From Balneolaceae bacterium (lineage in GTDB: Bacteria > Bacteroidota > Rhodothermia > Balneolales > Balneolaceae), in assembly GCA_017643365.1 (NCBI GenBank), contig JAEPNO010000001.1, positions 124,001 through 188,000 of the forward strand: a DNA stretch of 64,000 nt. Reading direction: 5' to 3'. The position numbers were made by a program, and so were the translations under genes. This document shows positions 18,019 through 28,087 of this stretch, piece after piece. The notes beneath the pieces were generated by a model. It did no database searches, had not been told where the DNA came from, and saw nothing but the letters and a program-made list of their open reading frames with translations. Every line of letters begins with the position of its first letter. The stretch's first letter is position 1.

Positions 18019-20313
18019 ATGAAAACATTTTCTCTACAACCTCAGGAGCCGCAGCAACCCGCTGATTTTCTTAAAGGACTCAACAAGCAACAGCACGAAG
18101 CCGTTACTACCACAAATGGTCCGCTTTTGATCGTCGCCGGTGCAGGATCCGGAAAAACACGAGTGCTTACTTTTAGGATCGCCTACCTCCTGCAGCAGTT
18201 TAAAGCGGCACCAAACGAAATCCTCGCTCTTACCTTCACCAACAAGGCCGCTCGGGAGATGAAAGAGCGTATATTGAAGCTGATTGGTGATAAAGCTCAG
18301 AAATTATGGATGGGAACCTTCCACTCCATTTTCTCAAAAATTCTGCGTTTTGAAGCTGAGAAACTCGGTTACGGCAAAGACTTCACCATCTACGATACGA
18401 GCGATTCGGAGCAGGTGATCAAACAGATTTTACAAGAACTGAATTTTGATCCCAAAGAGATCAAACCGAAAACCATCCGCAATAAAATCAGTGATGCGAA
18501 GAACCAGCTGATTTCCACCGATGCCTACCAAAATCGATTTGTGAGTTCTACGCTCGATGATATTACTTCGCGTGTGTACACGATTTATCAAAAGCGTTTG
18601 AAGCAAAGCAACGCCATGGATTTTGATGATCTGTTGGTGAAGCCGATCGAGTTGTTTGAGGAGAACCCGGAGCTGCTGGAGCAATATCAGGATCGGTTTA
18701 AGTACATCTTGATTGATGAGTATCAGGATACGAACCACGCCCAGTATAAAGTGACCAAAATGCTGGCGGCCAAGTATCAAAATATTTGTGTGGTGGGCGA
18801 TGATGCTCAAAGTATTTACTCGTTTCGCGGTGCTGATATTTCGAACATCCTCAACTTTAAGGAAGACTACGAAAACGCCAAGCAAGTACCGTTAGAGCAG
18901 AATTACCGTTCTTCTCGATCTATTTTACAGTGTGCCGATTCTATCATCAAAAAGAATAGCAACCAGCTCGATAAAACGCTTTGGACCGAGAAGGATTACG
19001 GCGATCCGGTTGTGCTTTTAAAGAATTACGATGAGCGCGATGAAGCCAATCGAATAGCGCAGCATATCATCGACCTGAAAATGCGCCACGGTTATAACAA
19101 CAACCAAATGGCGATTTTGTACCGCACCAACTATCAATCGCGGGTGTTTGAAGAAGCTTTGAGACGACATGATTTGGCCTATCAGTTGATTGGTGGTCTC
19201 TCCTTCTATCAACGCAAAGAAATTAAAGATGTGCTCGCCTACCTTACGTTGTTGGTGAACAAGCATGACGAAACTAACTTGGTTCGAATCATAAATGAAC
19301 CTTCGCGAGGAATCGGAAATAAATCGATTAATGACTTACGGATTCAAGCTCGTGAAACAGGTCAAACCATGTGGGATATCCTCGAAAACGTTGAGGAAAC
19401 CAATGTGTACAAGCCGGCAAAAGTGCGTATTCGCGCCTTTGTGGATATGATCAACAAAATTCGCTCTGATCTGGCACTCGGAATTACGATCACCGAAGCA
19501 ACCCGATCCGTGCTCGAGCAGTCGGGATATATGAAAGCCTTGGTTGAGGAAAATTCTCAGGAATCGATGATGCGTCGCGAGAATATTCTCGAACTTCAAA
19601 ATGCGATTTCCTATTACGAGCGAGGAAAAACTAAACCATCGTTGAGTGCATTTTTGCAGGAAATCAGTTTAATCACCGATGGCGACAAGTTCGACGAAAA
19701 CAAGCCGGCAATCACCTTAATGACGGTTCACGGCTCAAAAGGACTGGAATTTCCCGTTGTGTTTGTGGTTGGATTGGAGGAAAATCTCTTCCCGGTTGGC
19801 GGTCGCGATGGTTTTGATGCCGATATTGAAGAAGAGCGACGTTTGTTTTATGTGGCCATCACTCGAGCCGAAGAACGCTTGTATTTCAGCCATTGTAAAT
19901 CGCGTTTTAAATTTGGCGAAGAGCAACAGCAGCTTCGCTCCCGCTTTTTAGACGAGGTGGATCCCGGAGTGGTTCGTACCGAAACCGGAGCTACCATTTC
20001 GCAACGTCAAGATAGATTTAGCTCGGAGGGAACATCGGACGATAACGGCACTTCAAGCTACGTTGAATACGACTGGCAGAAACCTAAAACCAAAAAAACC
20101 GGTTCTTCATCGTTGGGTTCCATTCATTACGAATACGAAGCAGGCGAAGATCCTTTTGTAGTTGGTGCCGAAGTGGTTCACGCTAAATTCGGTCCCGGAA
20201 AGATCATCAGCCGGAGCGGATTAGGAATGGATGCAAAAGTTGTCGTATTTTTCAAAAAACGAGGACAAAAGAAATTAATGCTGAGGGCGGCCCCCCTTCA
20301 ACTTATCGATTAG
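18019..20313 (+). CDS. pcrA: UvrD/PcrA-type ATP-dependent DNA helicase
   Basis: 764 residues, superfamily 1A 3'-5' helicase for repair and replication-fork maintenance. The Q-motif LNKQQHEAV, Walker A GAGSGKTR (about 40-47), Walker B DEYQDTNHAQ (about 233), motif III GDDAQSIYSFRGAD, motif IV/V MTVHGSKGLEFPVVF and motif VI VAITRAEERLY are all present. A C-terminal Tudor-like segment (VVHAKFGPGKIISRSG, about 719) is the PcrA/UvrD RNA-polymerase-binding tail. ATG 18019 was chosen; ATG 18012 is out of frame. pcrA versus uvrD cannot be decided from sequence alone. Confidence 0.93.
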   Translation: MKTFSLQPQEPQQPADFLKGLNKQQHEAVTTTNGPLLIVAGAGSGKTRVLTFRIAYLLQQFKAAPNEILALTFTNKAAREMKERILKLIGDKAQKLWMGTFHSIFSKILRFEAEKLGYGKDFTIYDTSDSEQVIKQILQELNFDPKEIKPKTIRNKISDAKNQLISTDAYQNRFVSSTLDDITSRVYTIYQKRLKQSNAMDFDDLLVKPIELFEENPELLEQYQDRFKYILIDEYQDTNHAQYKVTKMLAAKYQNICVVGDDAQSIYSFRGADISNILNFKEDYENAKQVPLEQNYRSSRSILQCADSIIKKNSNQLDKTLWTEKDYGDPVVLLKNYDERDEANRIAQHIIDLKMRHGYNNNQMAILYRTNYQSRVFEEALRRHDLAYQLIGGLSFYQRKEIKDVLAYLTLLVNKHDETNLVRIINEPSRGIGNKSINDLRIQARETGQTMWDILENVEETNVYKPAKVRIRAFVDMINKIRSDLALGITITEATRSVLEQSGYMKALVEENSQESMMRRENILELQNAISYYERGKTKPSLSAFLQEISLITDGDKFDENKPAITLMTVHGSKGLEFPVVFVVGLEENLFPVGGRDGFDADIEEERRLFYVAITRAEERLYFSHCKSRFKFGEEQQQLRSRFLDEVDPGVVRTETGATISQRQDRFSSEGTSDDNGTSSYVEYDWQKPKTKKTGSSSLGSIHYEYEAGEDPFVVGAEVVHAKFGPGKIISRSGLGMDAKVVVFFKKRGQKKLMLRAAPLQLID

Positions 20314-20335
20314 ACAGACGGTTTACGAAAATTCT

Positions 20336-21841
20336 ATGTGGAGAAGAACCTCACTTATTTGGGTGATGGTGCTGTTCAGTTATATCACTGTTAATGCGCA
20401 GCCCGTGTTAACGCCGCAAAATGTGGCGCTTGGGGGCGGTGGAAGTACATATCTAACCGATTACAACGCAAACTTTTATAATCCTGCCAACTTATATATT
20501 CCCGATCGTATCCGAACGATAGATGTTGGAATCGGTATTACAGGAACATATTTCAACGGGGTGCAGAACTTTACTGATCTGAACGAACAGCGATCGAACC
20601 TCGAAGATTATTTGTATGCATTTCAGCCCGGAGCGTATCAAATAACATCTACGGATCGAACGGAAATTCTGGACGAAAACTATATCAGGAATCGAAGCAC
20701 CTCTCTTCATCAAACCCGACTTGAAGCAACACTCCTAGGCTTTAAAATCAGAAATGATCGAAGGGCTTTTTCATTTGTGATAAGAAACAGAATTGCCTCA
20801 TCGTTCGAGGTAGGCCGAGGCTGGTATTCTACCGAAACACAAACTGTGGATAACGAAACCTTTCTTGATCGCACGTTAACACATCGTTATCAATCGCTTT
20901 ACGAAGTGTCGATGGGATTCGCTGAGTCATTTCAATTCTTCTCTGATATGACGCCTCGTTTGGATGAATTAGCCATCGGAATTGCTCCAAAGTTTGTGAT
21001 TGGCGGAGCCTATCAAAATGCAGAATGGACAAATAGATTTATCGAAAATAGCGATGGCTCGGTTAGCCAAATTCAAAACTTCGACTACGCCGCTACCGGC
21101 ACTTTTGCAGATGCCACCGATGATTACCGAAGTGGGTCAACAGCGCGAGATGCCATTAGCAGAAATATCACCGACGAAATTTTTAACCCACAGGGCTTTG
21201 GTGCGGGATTAGATCTTGGCCTTACTTATTTGATTACTTTAGGAAGTGATTTTTCGACCTTAGAAAATACCGATCAACGTACGCAGAAATCGTTAAGACT
21301 TTCATTTTCTGTGACCGATATCGGCTTTGTGGTGTATAACAAATCTTTAAAACTTGGGATTAATTCGGATACCACTTCTACTTCACTTCCAACAAATGTA
21401 ACAGCAAACGCATTTGTGGGAGCGCCCGGGCAATTCATAGATTTTGTCGATCAGTTTGGAACTACTAATCCAATTAAATCCGGCAAATATGTAGGGGATT
21501 CTAATATGGTTTTGCTCCCAACTGCGCTACACGCCGGAGTAATGTTTGAGGTAAATCGACTTAAGTTAATGGGTGACCTGAGCATCGGGTTGAATAACAA
21601 TGCATTTAACTCTACCAAACTGGTTGCATCGGCAGGAGTAGAAATCCGCCCTTTGAAATTTTTACCGCTTCGTGCAGGAACTCAATTAGCCACCGAGCTT
21701 CCTAATTATTTTAGTTTTGGTGCTGCCATAGAAACAAAGTTGTGGGATTTATCCATTGCCACCCAATTTGTTTCGCGTACCTTCAACGAAAACCCTACAT
21801 TATCGGGGATTACAGTAGCCGCTTTGCAATTTCATTTTTAA
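20336..21841 (+). CDS. Outer-membrane beta-barrel protein, DUF5723-like
   Basis: 501 residues. A signal peptide (LIWVMVLFSYITVNAQ) precedes LTPQNVALGGGGSTYLTDYNANFYNPANL, a pattern (G-rich strand then NPAN) seen in Bacteroidota outer-membrane proteins related to PorV/FadL and DUF5723. The rest is alternating strands, ending FVSRTFNENPTL and AALQFHF with a C-terminal aromatic residue, as for barrel proteins. It begins 22 bp after the helicase gene, so co-transcription is possible. Function is not known. Confidence 0.75.
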   Translation: MWRRTSLIWVMVLFSYITVNAQPVLTPQNVALGGGGSTYLTDYNANFYNPANLYIPDRIRTIDVGIGITGTYFNGVQNFTDLNEQRSNLEDYLYAFQPGAYQITSTDRTEILDENYIRNRSTSLHQTRLEATLLGFKIRNDRRAFSFVIRNRIASSFEVGRGWYSTETQTVDNETFLDRTLTHRYQSLYEVSMGFAESFQFFSDMTPRLDELAIGIAPKFVIGGAYQNAEWTNRFIENSDGSVSQIQNFDYAATGTFADATDDYRSGSTARDAISRNITDEIFNPQGFGAGLDLGLTYLITLGSDFSTLENTDQRTQKSLRLSFSVTDIGFVVYNKSLKLGINSDTTSTSLPTNVTANAFVGAPGQFIDFVDQFGTTNPIKSGKYVGDSNMVLLPTALHAGVMFEVNRLKLMGDLSIGLNNNAFNSTKLVASAGVEIRPLKFLPLRAGTQLATELPNYFSFGAAIETKLWDLSIATQFVSRTFNENPTLSGITVAALQFHF

Positions 21842-21963
21842 ACTGACAGATTGCCCTACACTACTGACAGACTCCGATTATTTGTCGGCATAGTTGTTGC
21901 ACACTAACCTTGGCTTTGTATTTGCCAAACACAAGCAAAAGAAACAGAGAAGATATTTACTTA

Positions 21964-24459
21964 ATGAAATCACGTTTTACTATCGATAATCAATTTGGGC
22001 GAGCAGACGACGCATTCGAAGATTTTGAGCAGGCAATTCCGCTCATGTCAGAAGAGGAAGAAAAAGAATTAACCGAATCGGTTGTCCCCGACTCGCTACC
22101 TATCCTGCCTTTAAAAAATACAGTTTTATTCCCGGGTGTGGTTGTGCCTATTACAGTTGGTCGCGACCGATCGCTTGCATTGGTAAAAGAAGCCTACGCC
22201 GGCGATAAAATTATCGGCGTGGTTACTCAGAAAAATGAAGATATTGAAGAGCCTACCTATGGCGACTTACACCAAATCGGAACCGTTGCTCAAATCCTGA
22301 AATTGATCAAAATGCCGGATGGAAGTCGCAGCATTGTGATTCAGGGTAAGTCGGTGTTTGAAGTTGAAGAGTTCACTCAAGATCAACCCTATTTCAGAGC
22401 CACAACCAAGCCTTTTCCACGTGAGATGGACATTCAGGGACTAGAGTTGAGTGCCTCCATCCGCAATGTGAAAGAGACCGCTGTAAATATCATTAATAAG
22501 TCGCCGAATATTCCTTCGGAAGCGGCAATAGCTGTGAACAACATCAACAGCCCGATATTTCTGCTTAACTTCATTGCATCCAACCTGAATGTTGAAATCA
22601 ACGACAAGCAGGATTTACTGGAAACGCAAAAGTTTTCCGACAATCTGGATAAGATCATGGAGTTCTTAGAGCAAGAGCTTCAGGTGTTGGATATGAGCGA
22701 GAAAATCCGAACTAAAGTAAAATCGGATATCGACGATCAGCAGCGAGAGTTTTATCTGCGCCAGCAAATGAAAGCCATTCAGGAAGAACTGGGCGAAGAT
22801 GCTGAGCAGCAGGAAGTAGAAAAGCTACGTGATAAATTAGACACAAAGAATTTACCTGATTACGCTCGTGAAGTAGCAGAAAAGGAACTTGGCAGATTGG
22901 AAATGACGCCCAATGCATCGCCGAACTATGGCATCATCTATAGTTATGTGGAGTGGATTATTGATCTGCCGTGGGAGGAATATTCCGAAGATAAGCTTGA
23001 TCTGAAGTTTGCTCGAAAAGTGTTGGATGAAGATCACTATGGTTTAGAGAAAGTGAAAAAGCGTATCGTAGAGTATTTGGCGGTGCTGAAGCTTAAAAAA
23101 GATATGAAAGCGCCTATTCTTTGTTTTTACGGACCTCCGGGCGTTGGTAAAACCTCGCTGGGTAAATCCATTGCGCGTTCGTTAAACCGCGAATTTGAGC
23201 GTTTCAGCTTAGGTGGAATCCGTGACGAAGCCGAGATTCGTGGTCATAGAAGAACGTACATCGGTGCAATGCCGGGACGAATCATCCGATCGATGAAAAA
23301 AGCCGGAAAAGGAAATCCGGTTATTATGTTGGATGAGATTGATAAGGTTGGAGCTGATTATCGTGGCGATCCTACCTCTGCCCTGCTTGAGGTGCTTGAT
23401 CCCGAGCAAAACGATACCTTCAGTGATAATTACTTAGAACTGGAATATGATTTGTCGAAAGTGATGTTTATTGCTACGGCAAACTCACTAGAGACAATCC
23501 CTGCCCCGTTGCGTGATCGAATGGAGATCATCAACATCAGTGGGTATACGCTTGAGGAAAAAACAGAGATTGCTAAGAATTATCTCATCCCAAAACAAAC
23601 CAAAGAAAATGGTTTAACACCCGAGCAGATCACCATCGAAGACAAAGCGATCGTGAAAGTGATCGATCAATATACTCGTGAGTCTGGTGTAAGGAATTTG
23701 GATCGACAGATTGGAGCCGTATGCCGAGGTGTTGCTGCAAAAGTTGCTTCCGGCGAAATTGAAGATTTCACGGTTTCCGATTCCGACATCGAAGAATTAT
23801 TGGGTAAGCAAAAGTTCTTCAGCGATGTAGCCGAACGAACTACTGTTCCCGGCGTAGCAACCGGTTTAGCCTGGACACCTTTCGGTGGTGATATTCTATT
23901 TATCGAAGCGAGTGTTTCGAAAGGAACCGGGAAATTGAATATAACCGGTCAGCTTGGCGATGTGATGAAAGAATCGGCTATGCTGGCAATTTCGTATTTG
24001 AAAGCCCATGCCGAGGAAATCGGTATCCCCGAAGACGCCTTCAAATACTGGGATTTACACATTCACGTTCCGGCGGGCGCTGTACCAAAAGACGGACCTT
24101 CTGCCGGTGTTTCGTTGCTTTCAGCAATAGCCTCGATTTTTACTCAACGTAAAGTAAAAGGTACTGTGGCTTTAACCGGCGAGATTACCTTACGAGGCTT
24201 GGTGCTTCCAGTGGGTGGCATCAAAGAAAAAGTACTTGCGGCAAAAAGAGCAGGCATCAAAAAAGTGCTACTGCCTAAGAAAAACGAGAAAGATGTTGCT
24301 GAAATCGAAGCCGATGTAATTGGTGATCTTGAAGTGGAATACCTCGAACGGATGTCGCCTTTGTTGGATATCATCCTCGACAAAGAAGCGGTTCAAGATC
24401 CCAAAAAATACTTCGCTGTAAGTGATGAGCACAAGCAAACGGTTAAGAAAAAGAAGTAA
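21964..24459 (+). CDS. lon: ATP-dependent protease Lon
   Basis: 831 residues from ATG 21964 (a TTG 54 bp upstream is in frame but adds a poorly conserved leader). The N-terminal LON substrate domain starts [14 protein letters not shown]; Walker A is GPPGVGKTS, Walker [12 protein letters not shown], and the serine-lysine protease dyad lies in [10 protein letters not shown] and the conserved Lys of [14 protein letters not shown]. It degrades misfolded and regulatory proteins in the cytoplasm. The N-terminal extension before the LON domain is acidic and about 40 residues long. A terminator follows at 24528. Confidence 0.96.
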   Translation: MKSRFTIDNQFGRADDAFEDFEQAIPLMSEEEEKELTESVVPDSLPILPLKNTVLFPGVVVPITVGRDRSLALVKEAYAGDKIIGVVTQKNEDIEEPTYGDLHQIGTVAQILKLIKMPDGSRSIVIQGKSVFEVEEFTQDQPYFRATTKPFPREMDIQGLELSASIRNVKETAVNIINKSPNIPSEAAIAVNNINSPIFLLNFIASNLNVEINDKQDLLETQKFSDNLDKIMEFLEQELQVLDMSEKIRTKVKSDIDDQQREFYLRQQMKAIQEELGEDAEQQEVEKLRDKLDTKNLPDYAREVAEKELGRLEMTPNASPNYGIIYSYVEWIIDLPWEEYSEDKLDLKFARKVLDEDHYGLEKVKKRIVEYLAVLKLKKDMKAPILCFYGPPGVGKTSLGKSIARSLNREFERFSLGGIRDEAEIRGHRRTYIGAMPGRIIRSMKKAGKGNPVIMLDEIDKVGADYRGDPTSALLEVLDPEQNDTFSDNYLELEYDLSKVMFIATANSLETIPAPLRDRMEIINISGYTLEEKTEIAKNYLIPKQTKENGLTPEQITIEDKAIVKVIDQYTRESGVRNLDRQIGAVCRGVAAKVASGEIEDFTVSDSDIEELLGKQKFFSDVAERTTVPGVATGLAWTPFGGDILFIEASVSKGTGKLNITGQLGDVMKESAMLAISYLKAHAEEIGIPEDAFKYWDLHIHVPAGAVPKDGPSAGVSLLSAIASIFTQRKVKGTVALTGEITLRGLVLPVGGIKEKVLAAKRAGIKKVLLPKKNEKDVAEIEADVIGDLEVEYLERMSPLLDIILDKEAVQDPKKYFAVSDEHKQTVKKKK

Positions 24460-24463
24460 TTAC

Positions 24464-24498
24464 GTGATCAACTACGTACATACATACTTCGTTGATTG
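24464..24498. repeat. Copy of a ~34-bp imperfect palindromic repeat
   Basis: GTGATCAACTACGTACAT...ACTTCGTTGAT (24464-24498) is, on the opposite strand, almost the same sequence as 32716-32749. The two halves (ATCAAC...) are imperfect inverted copies. It lies 4 bases after the lon stop. Confidence 0.7.
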
Positions 24499-24527
24499 AA
24501 AGACGTATAGAATGCTAAATATTTGAC

Positions 24528-24566
24528 AAAACTCGTTCTAATCTTTGTATTGGAACGAGTTTTTTT
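24528..24566 (+). terminator. Intrinsic terminator after lon
   Basis: AAAACTCGTTC (24528-24538) pairs perfectly with GAACGAGTTTT (24553-24563), followed by a run of T to 24566. A strong terminator. Confidence 0.9.
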
Positions 24567-24660
24567 GTTAATAGCATAAATCAATCCTTCTGGAAATATT
24601 TGCCCTCTTGTAAATCCTAGGTAATTCCTGTTTATTAAACTTCAAAAACGGAGTACAATC

Positions 24661-25131
24661 ATGGAAACCTCGGTATCAGTTGAAGTTAACGCCCCCAAAG
24701 AAGAAGTTTGGAAAGCCATCACCGACTTCGAGAATTGCCAAACCTATATCTCGGCAATAAATAACTTAGAAATTTTACACCAACCTGAGGATACGCTAAT
24801 CGGGTTTAAGTGGAAGGAATCGCGCACTATGTTTGGGAAAGAAGCCGTCGAAACTATGTGGATTACCGAATGCGAGGAAAACAGCTATAATCAGACACGA
24901 GCTGAGAGTCACGGCTCGATTTACATTTCTCGAATGGCAGTGGAATCCTTAGGTGATAAGACCAAACTCAGTTTTTCATTCAAAGGTGAAGCCGTTTCGT
25001 TTTTTGCTAAAATCATGATGAAACTCATGAGCGGAATGATGAAAAAGTCGATGGATGAAGCCATGTGTACCGACCTCGACGATATTAAAGCATATGTTGA
25101 GGCGAATTATCAACCTAGTACAGCTTCTTAA
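24661..25131 (+). CDS. SRPBCC-family (START/polyketide cyclase-like) protein
   Basis: 156 residues. TSVSVEVNAPKEEVWKAITDFENC is the typical beta1-alpha1 opening of the SRPBCC fold and KLSFSFKGEAV plus a long C-terminal helix (MMKLMSGMMKKSMDEAM) complete it. Members bind hydrophobic ligands or act as cyclases; nothing here indicates the ligand. It precedes an alcohol dehydrogenase-like gene by about 90 bp with no terminator between them. Confidence 0.85.
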   Translation: METSVSVEVNAPKEEVWKAITDFENCQTYISAINNLEILHQPEDTLIGFKWKESRTMFGKEAVETMWITECEENSYNQTRAESHGSIYISRMAVESLGDKTKLSFSFKGEAVSFFAKIMMKLMSGMMKKSMDEAMCTDLDDIKAYVEANYQPSTAS

Positions 25132-25223
25132 TTAATTATACTATGAGTTTTTGGTGATAATCACCATCTGAAACTTACTCACTTTTAACTCGTTCTAAGT
25201 TCTTTACTAACTAATATTTCGAT

Positions 25224-26198
25224 TTGAAAGCAATTACTTACCAAGAGTATGGTCCACCGGAAGTTCTTAAACTAAGTGAAGTTAGTAAACCTATCCCCAA
25301 AGAAAATCAGGTATTGATTAAAATCCGAGCTGTTGCTGTAAATATGGGCGACTGCGAGCTTCGAAGTCCTAAAATCCCAAACAGTATTTGGCTGATTGTA
25401 CGTCTCTTTTTCGGGCTTTTTAAGCCAAGAAAAAAGGTGTTGGGAGCTTATCTCGCGGGCGAAATTGAATCGGTTGGAAGTTCAGTCACTTCCTTTAAAA
25501 TCGGCGATCCCGTATTTGCATGCAGCGGTCCTCGCTTTGGTGCTTATGCCGAATATATTTGTCTGCCCGAAGATGATGCCATTACCCCAAAACCTGAGAA
25601 TCTTACTTCCGAGGAAGCTTCAGTACTTGGCCTTGGTTTAGATGCACTCCATTTTTTGCGAATGGCTTCCGTGCAAAAAGGACAAAAAGTGCTCATTAAC
25701 GGCGCCGGCGGAGGTATTGGAACTATCGCAGTTCAACTTGCGAAATACTATGGAGCCGAAGTCACAGGCGTTGATAAAAGCTCGAAACTCGAAATGCTGC
25801 AATCTATCGGTGCAGATCATGTAGTAGATTACACCATAGAGAGCTTTGATGAACAAGGTGTTACTTACGATGTAATTTTCGATCTGGTTGGTAAAGGAAC
25901 CTATTCTAAATGCATCCATTCACTTTCTGAGAATGGAATTTATCTGCTCGCAAATCCAAGTGGTATTGGCCAAATGTTTAGGGGGCTTTGGACAACAATG
26001 ACATCAAGAAAGAAAGTGATTTCAAGATTTGCAGATGCAAGCAAAGAAGATATGCTCATTATTAAAGAACTTGTTGAAACGGGTGCAATTAAACCTGTAA
26101 TCGATAAAACGATGCCATTTGAGCAAGTTGTTGAAGCACATACGTATGTAGAATCGGGACAAAAACTTGGTAATGTGGTGTTAACAGTTGCGTACTAA
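25224..26198 (+). CDS. NAD(P)-dependent quinone oxidoreductase/MDR family
   Basis: 324 residues, medium-chain dehydrogenase fold without the structural zinc cysteines. YQEYGPPEVLKLSEV opens the GroES-like domain; the nucleotide-binding motif is VLINGAGGGIGTIAVQLAK (A/GxxGxxG) followed by the acidic GVDKSSKLEML. The end KLGNVVLTV is typical of quinone oxidoreductase-like members. It reduces an unknown carbonyl or quinone with NAD(P)H. TTG 25224 is taken as start because conservation begins immediately after it. Confidence 0.88.
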   Translation: MKAITYQEYGPPEVLKLSEVSKPIPKENQVLIKIRAVAVNMGDCELRSPKIPNSIWLIVRLFFGLFKPRKKVLGAYLAGEIESVGSSVTSFKIGDPVFACSGPRFGAYAEYICLPEDDAITPKPENLTSEEASVLGLGLDALHFLRMASVQKGQKVLINGAGGGIGTIAVQLAKYYGAEVTGVDKSSKLEMLQSIGADHVVDYTIESFDEQGVTYDVIFDLVGKGTYSKCIHSLSENGIYLLANPSGIGQMFRGLWTTMTSRKKVISRFADASKEDMLIIKELVETGAIKPVIDKTMPFEQVVEAHTYVESGQKLGNVVLTVAY

Positions 26199-26225
26199 AC
26201 GGTAATTCGTGATAATGAGTGAAAA

Positions 26226-26585
26226 ATGAGCGAATCCATTCTTTTAAAAAACGATCCGAAAATTGAGTTTCAATTTCAGGCCCACGGTTTTCAACTCATC
26301 GATAATCAAACGGAAACACACTCCGGTTTTTACGCTTATGGCGATCTTGAATCTGTGGAGCTGAACAGAGTTTGGTTTCCAAAATTATCGGTTTGGATGC
26401 GTGTAATTACCACTTTCTTAAATGGGGTGCCCTACTTCCCCGATGCTGATACTTATAAATATTCGAGCATGATCATTCGATCCGAATCCTCAAAAGTAGG
26501 CATCTGGTTAATCGATATGAAAATGGCTAAACAAGCCAGAATGCTAAAGGAAGTCTTAGATCAAAAAACTCAGCCTAACGCATGA
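26226..26585 (+). CDS. Hypothetical 119-residue protein, PH-like
   Basis: A soluble protein rich in short strands: KIEFQFQAHGFQLIDNQ, then YAYGDLESVELNRVWFPKL and MIIRSESSKVGIWLIDM, with a final helix ARMLKEVLDQ. The strand-then-helix order is reminiscent of bacterial PH-like domains. No family is recognised. It starts 28 bp after the MDR gene and converges on the cupin gene. Confidence 0.6.
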   Translation: MSESILLKNDPKIEFQFQAHGFQLIDNQTETHSGFYAYGDLESVELNRVWFPKLSVWMRVITTFLNGVPYFPDADTYKYSSMIIRSESSKVGIWLIDMKMAKQARMLKEVLDQKTQPNA

Positions 26586-26599
26586 AAATTTTTGATTAA

Positions 26600-27070
26600 T
26601 CAATTATCCTTTAACCTTTCAGCCACACTATTGTAATATTCTCTAGTTAGCGGTTCTGTCCAAATAGTTGGATCGCTGCTGTAAATGGCGATGTATGTCA
26701 CCGCACTATCTACCGAAGCCGTGTGCCAATGTTCGGTATCTTTTGGGCATTTGATCACATCCCCGGTTTTCATCAATATGGGTTCTTTCCCTCTTTCCTG
26801 ATAATATCCCTCACCTTCTACTACAATTAGCACCTGTGCACTCGAATGTTTGTGCCAGTTCAAGGTTGAGTTTGCAGCAAAGGTCGCTTGGGTAATATTG
26901 TAGGTGAATTCGTCATCCGCCTCTACCAGAAAGTTTAGCCAGGCTTCACCAAGGTGATTGGTATTTGGCGCTTTAAAGCCTTCCTCAAAATAAGAACTAA
27001 CCGTGTAGTTTGAATCCTGCGCATACGCTAAGGATGGAATCAGTAATAAAATTGAAAGCAGTTTTTTCAT
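26600..27070 (-). CDS. Exported cupin-domain protein
   Basis: 156 residues with signal peptide (KKLLSILLLIPSLAYAQ). A single cupin: LNWHKHSSAQVLIVVEGEGYYQERG provides the first motif (H-x-H...E) and CPKDTEHWHTASVD the second (H). The metal ligands are all present. Such periplasmic cupins often resemble carboxymuconolactone decarboxylase partners (the TREYYNS end is common there). No partner gene is adjacent. The reaction is unknown. Confidence 0.85.
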   Translation of the reverse strand: MKKLLSILLLIPSLAYAQDSNYTVSSYFEEGFKAPNTNHLGEAWLNFLVEADDEFTYNITQATFAANSTLNWHKHSSAQVLIVVEGEGYYQERGKEPILMKTGDVIKCPKDTEHWHTASVDSAVTYIAIYSSDPTIWTEPLTREYYNSVAERLKDN

Positions 27071-27138
27071 GGCATTAAATTTTTAACTCAAAGTATTTAT
27101 TAAAAGTCACTGTTCATACTTTCTTATCTTGATAAGAT

Positions 27139-28086
27139 ATGAACGACTATTTTAAATCGATAATTCTCGAGAGTACCGGTGCTACTTCCCTCCTTCAGAA
27201 AGAACGAATTCAGGAACTCTGGAGTGGATACGGTGAAATCATGCGGTTTGGATTGAAAGGTGCTGAAATGGAAAACGTGATCGTAAAACACGTGCAACTT
27301 CAAAACAAGAACGATCATCCCAGAGGCTGGAATACCGATATTGGACATCAACGGAAACTGAAATCTTATGAAGTTGAAACCACCTGGTATGAAAATTTCA
27401 GTGCAAGAAGCATCGCCCGACTCCCACATTGTTTGAACATCGCGAAACAAGGCGATGAAGTCCTGATTGTGATGGAAGATTTGGACGAAGCCGGGTTTGA
27501 TCTGCGTAAATCGTACGTTAGTTGGGACGAAATCACCGAATGTCTGAAATGGTTGGCACAGTTTCATGCTAGTTTTATGGATGTGGAACCAACCGGACTT
27601 TGGGAAACCGGAACTTACTGGCACCTTGATACTCGTCCGCAAGAGTTGGAAGCTTTGAGTGATCACAATCTCAAAATAGCAGCACCACTGATTGATCAAA
27701 AACTTAACGCCTGTAACTACAAAACCTTTGTGCATGGGGATGCAAAACTTGCCAATTTCTGTTTCTCGAAGGACGGAAAAGTAGCCGGTGTTGATTTCCA
27801 ATATGTGGGAGGCGGCTGCGGGATGAAAGATGTCGCTTATTTCATCGGAAGTTGCCTAAACGAAGACGATTGCGAACGATTAGAAGATCAAATCCTGGAT
27901 ACTTACTTCGGGTTTTTAAATCAGGAACTTGGTTCAAAGGCTCACGAAATTGAAACTGAATGGGCACCACTTTATCGAGTGGCTTGGGCTGATTTTCATC
28001 GCTTTTTGAAGGGCTGGAGTCCTGGACATTGGAAAATCAACAGCTACAGCGAACGCATCACCAAAGAAGTTATAAACCAACTGTAA
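27139..28086 (+). CDS. Ecdysteroid-kinase-like (EcKL) phosphotransferase
   Basis: 315 residues with a protein-kinase-like small-molecule kinase fold. Lys in VIVKHV, DLDEAGF before the hinge, the catalytic loop HGDAKLANF (Brenner motif HGDxKxxN) and the DFG-equivalent [19 protein letters not shown] are visible. These kinases phosphorylate alcohols or amines such as steroids, choline or aminoglycosides; the substrate is unknown. The next gene, a CysQ-like phosphatase, starts 2 bases after its stop, so the two are almost certainly co-translated. Confidence 0.85.
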   Translation: MNDYFKSIILESTGATSLLQKERIQELWSGYGEIMRFGLKGAEMENVIVKHVQLQNKNDHPRGWNTDIGHQRKLKSYEVETTWYENFSARSIARLPHCLNIAKQGDEVLIVMEDLDEAGFDLRKSYVSWDEITECLKWLAQFHASFMDVEPTGLWETGTYWHLDTRPQELEALSDHNLKIAAPLIDQKLNACNYKTFVHGDAKLANFCFSKDGKVAGVDFQYVGGGCGMKDVAYFIGSCLNEDDCERLEDQILDTYFGFLNQELGSKAHEIETEWAPLYRVAWADFHRFLKGWSPGHWKINSYSERITKEVINQL

Positions 28087-28087
28087 C

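Noticed and set aside
27124-27801. 225-residue open frame antisense to the EcKL kinase
   Set aside because: The kinase has intact catalytic motifs across this stretch; the antisense frame has no recognisable domain.
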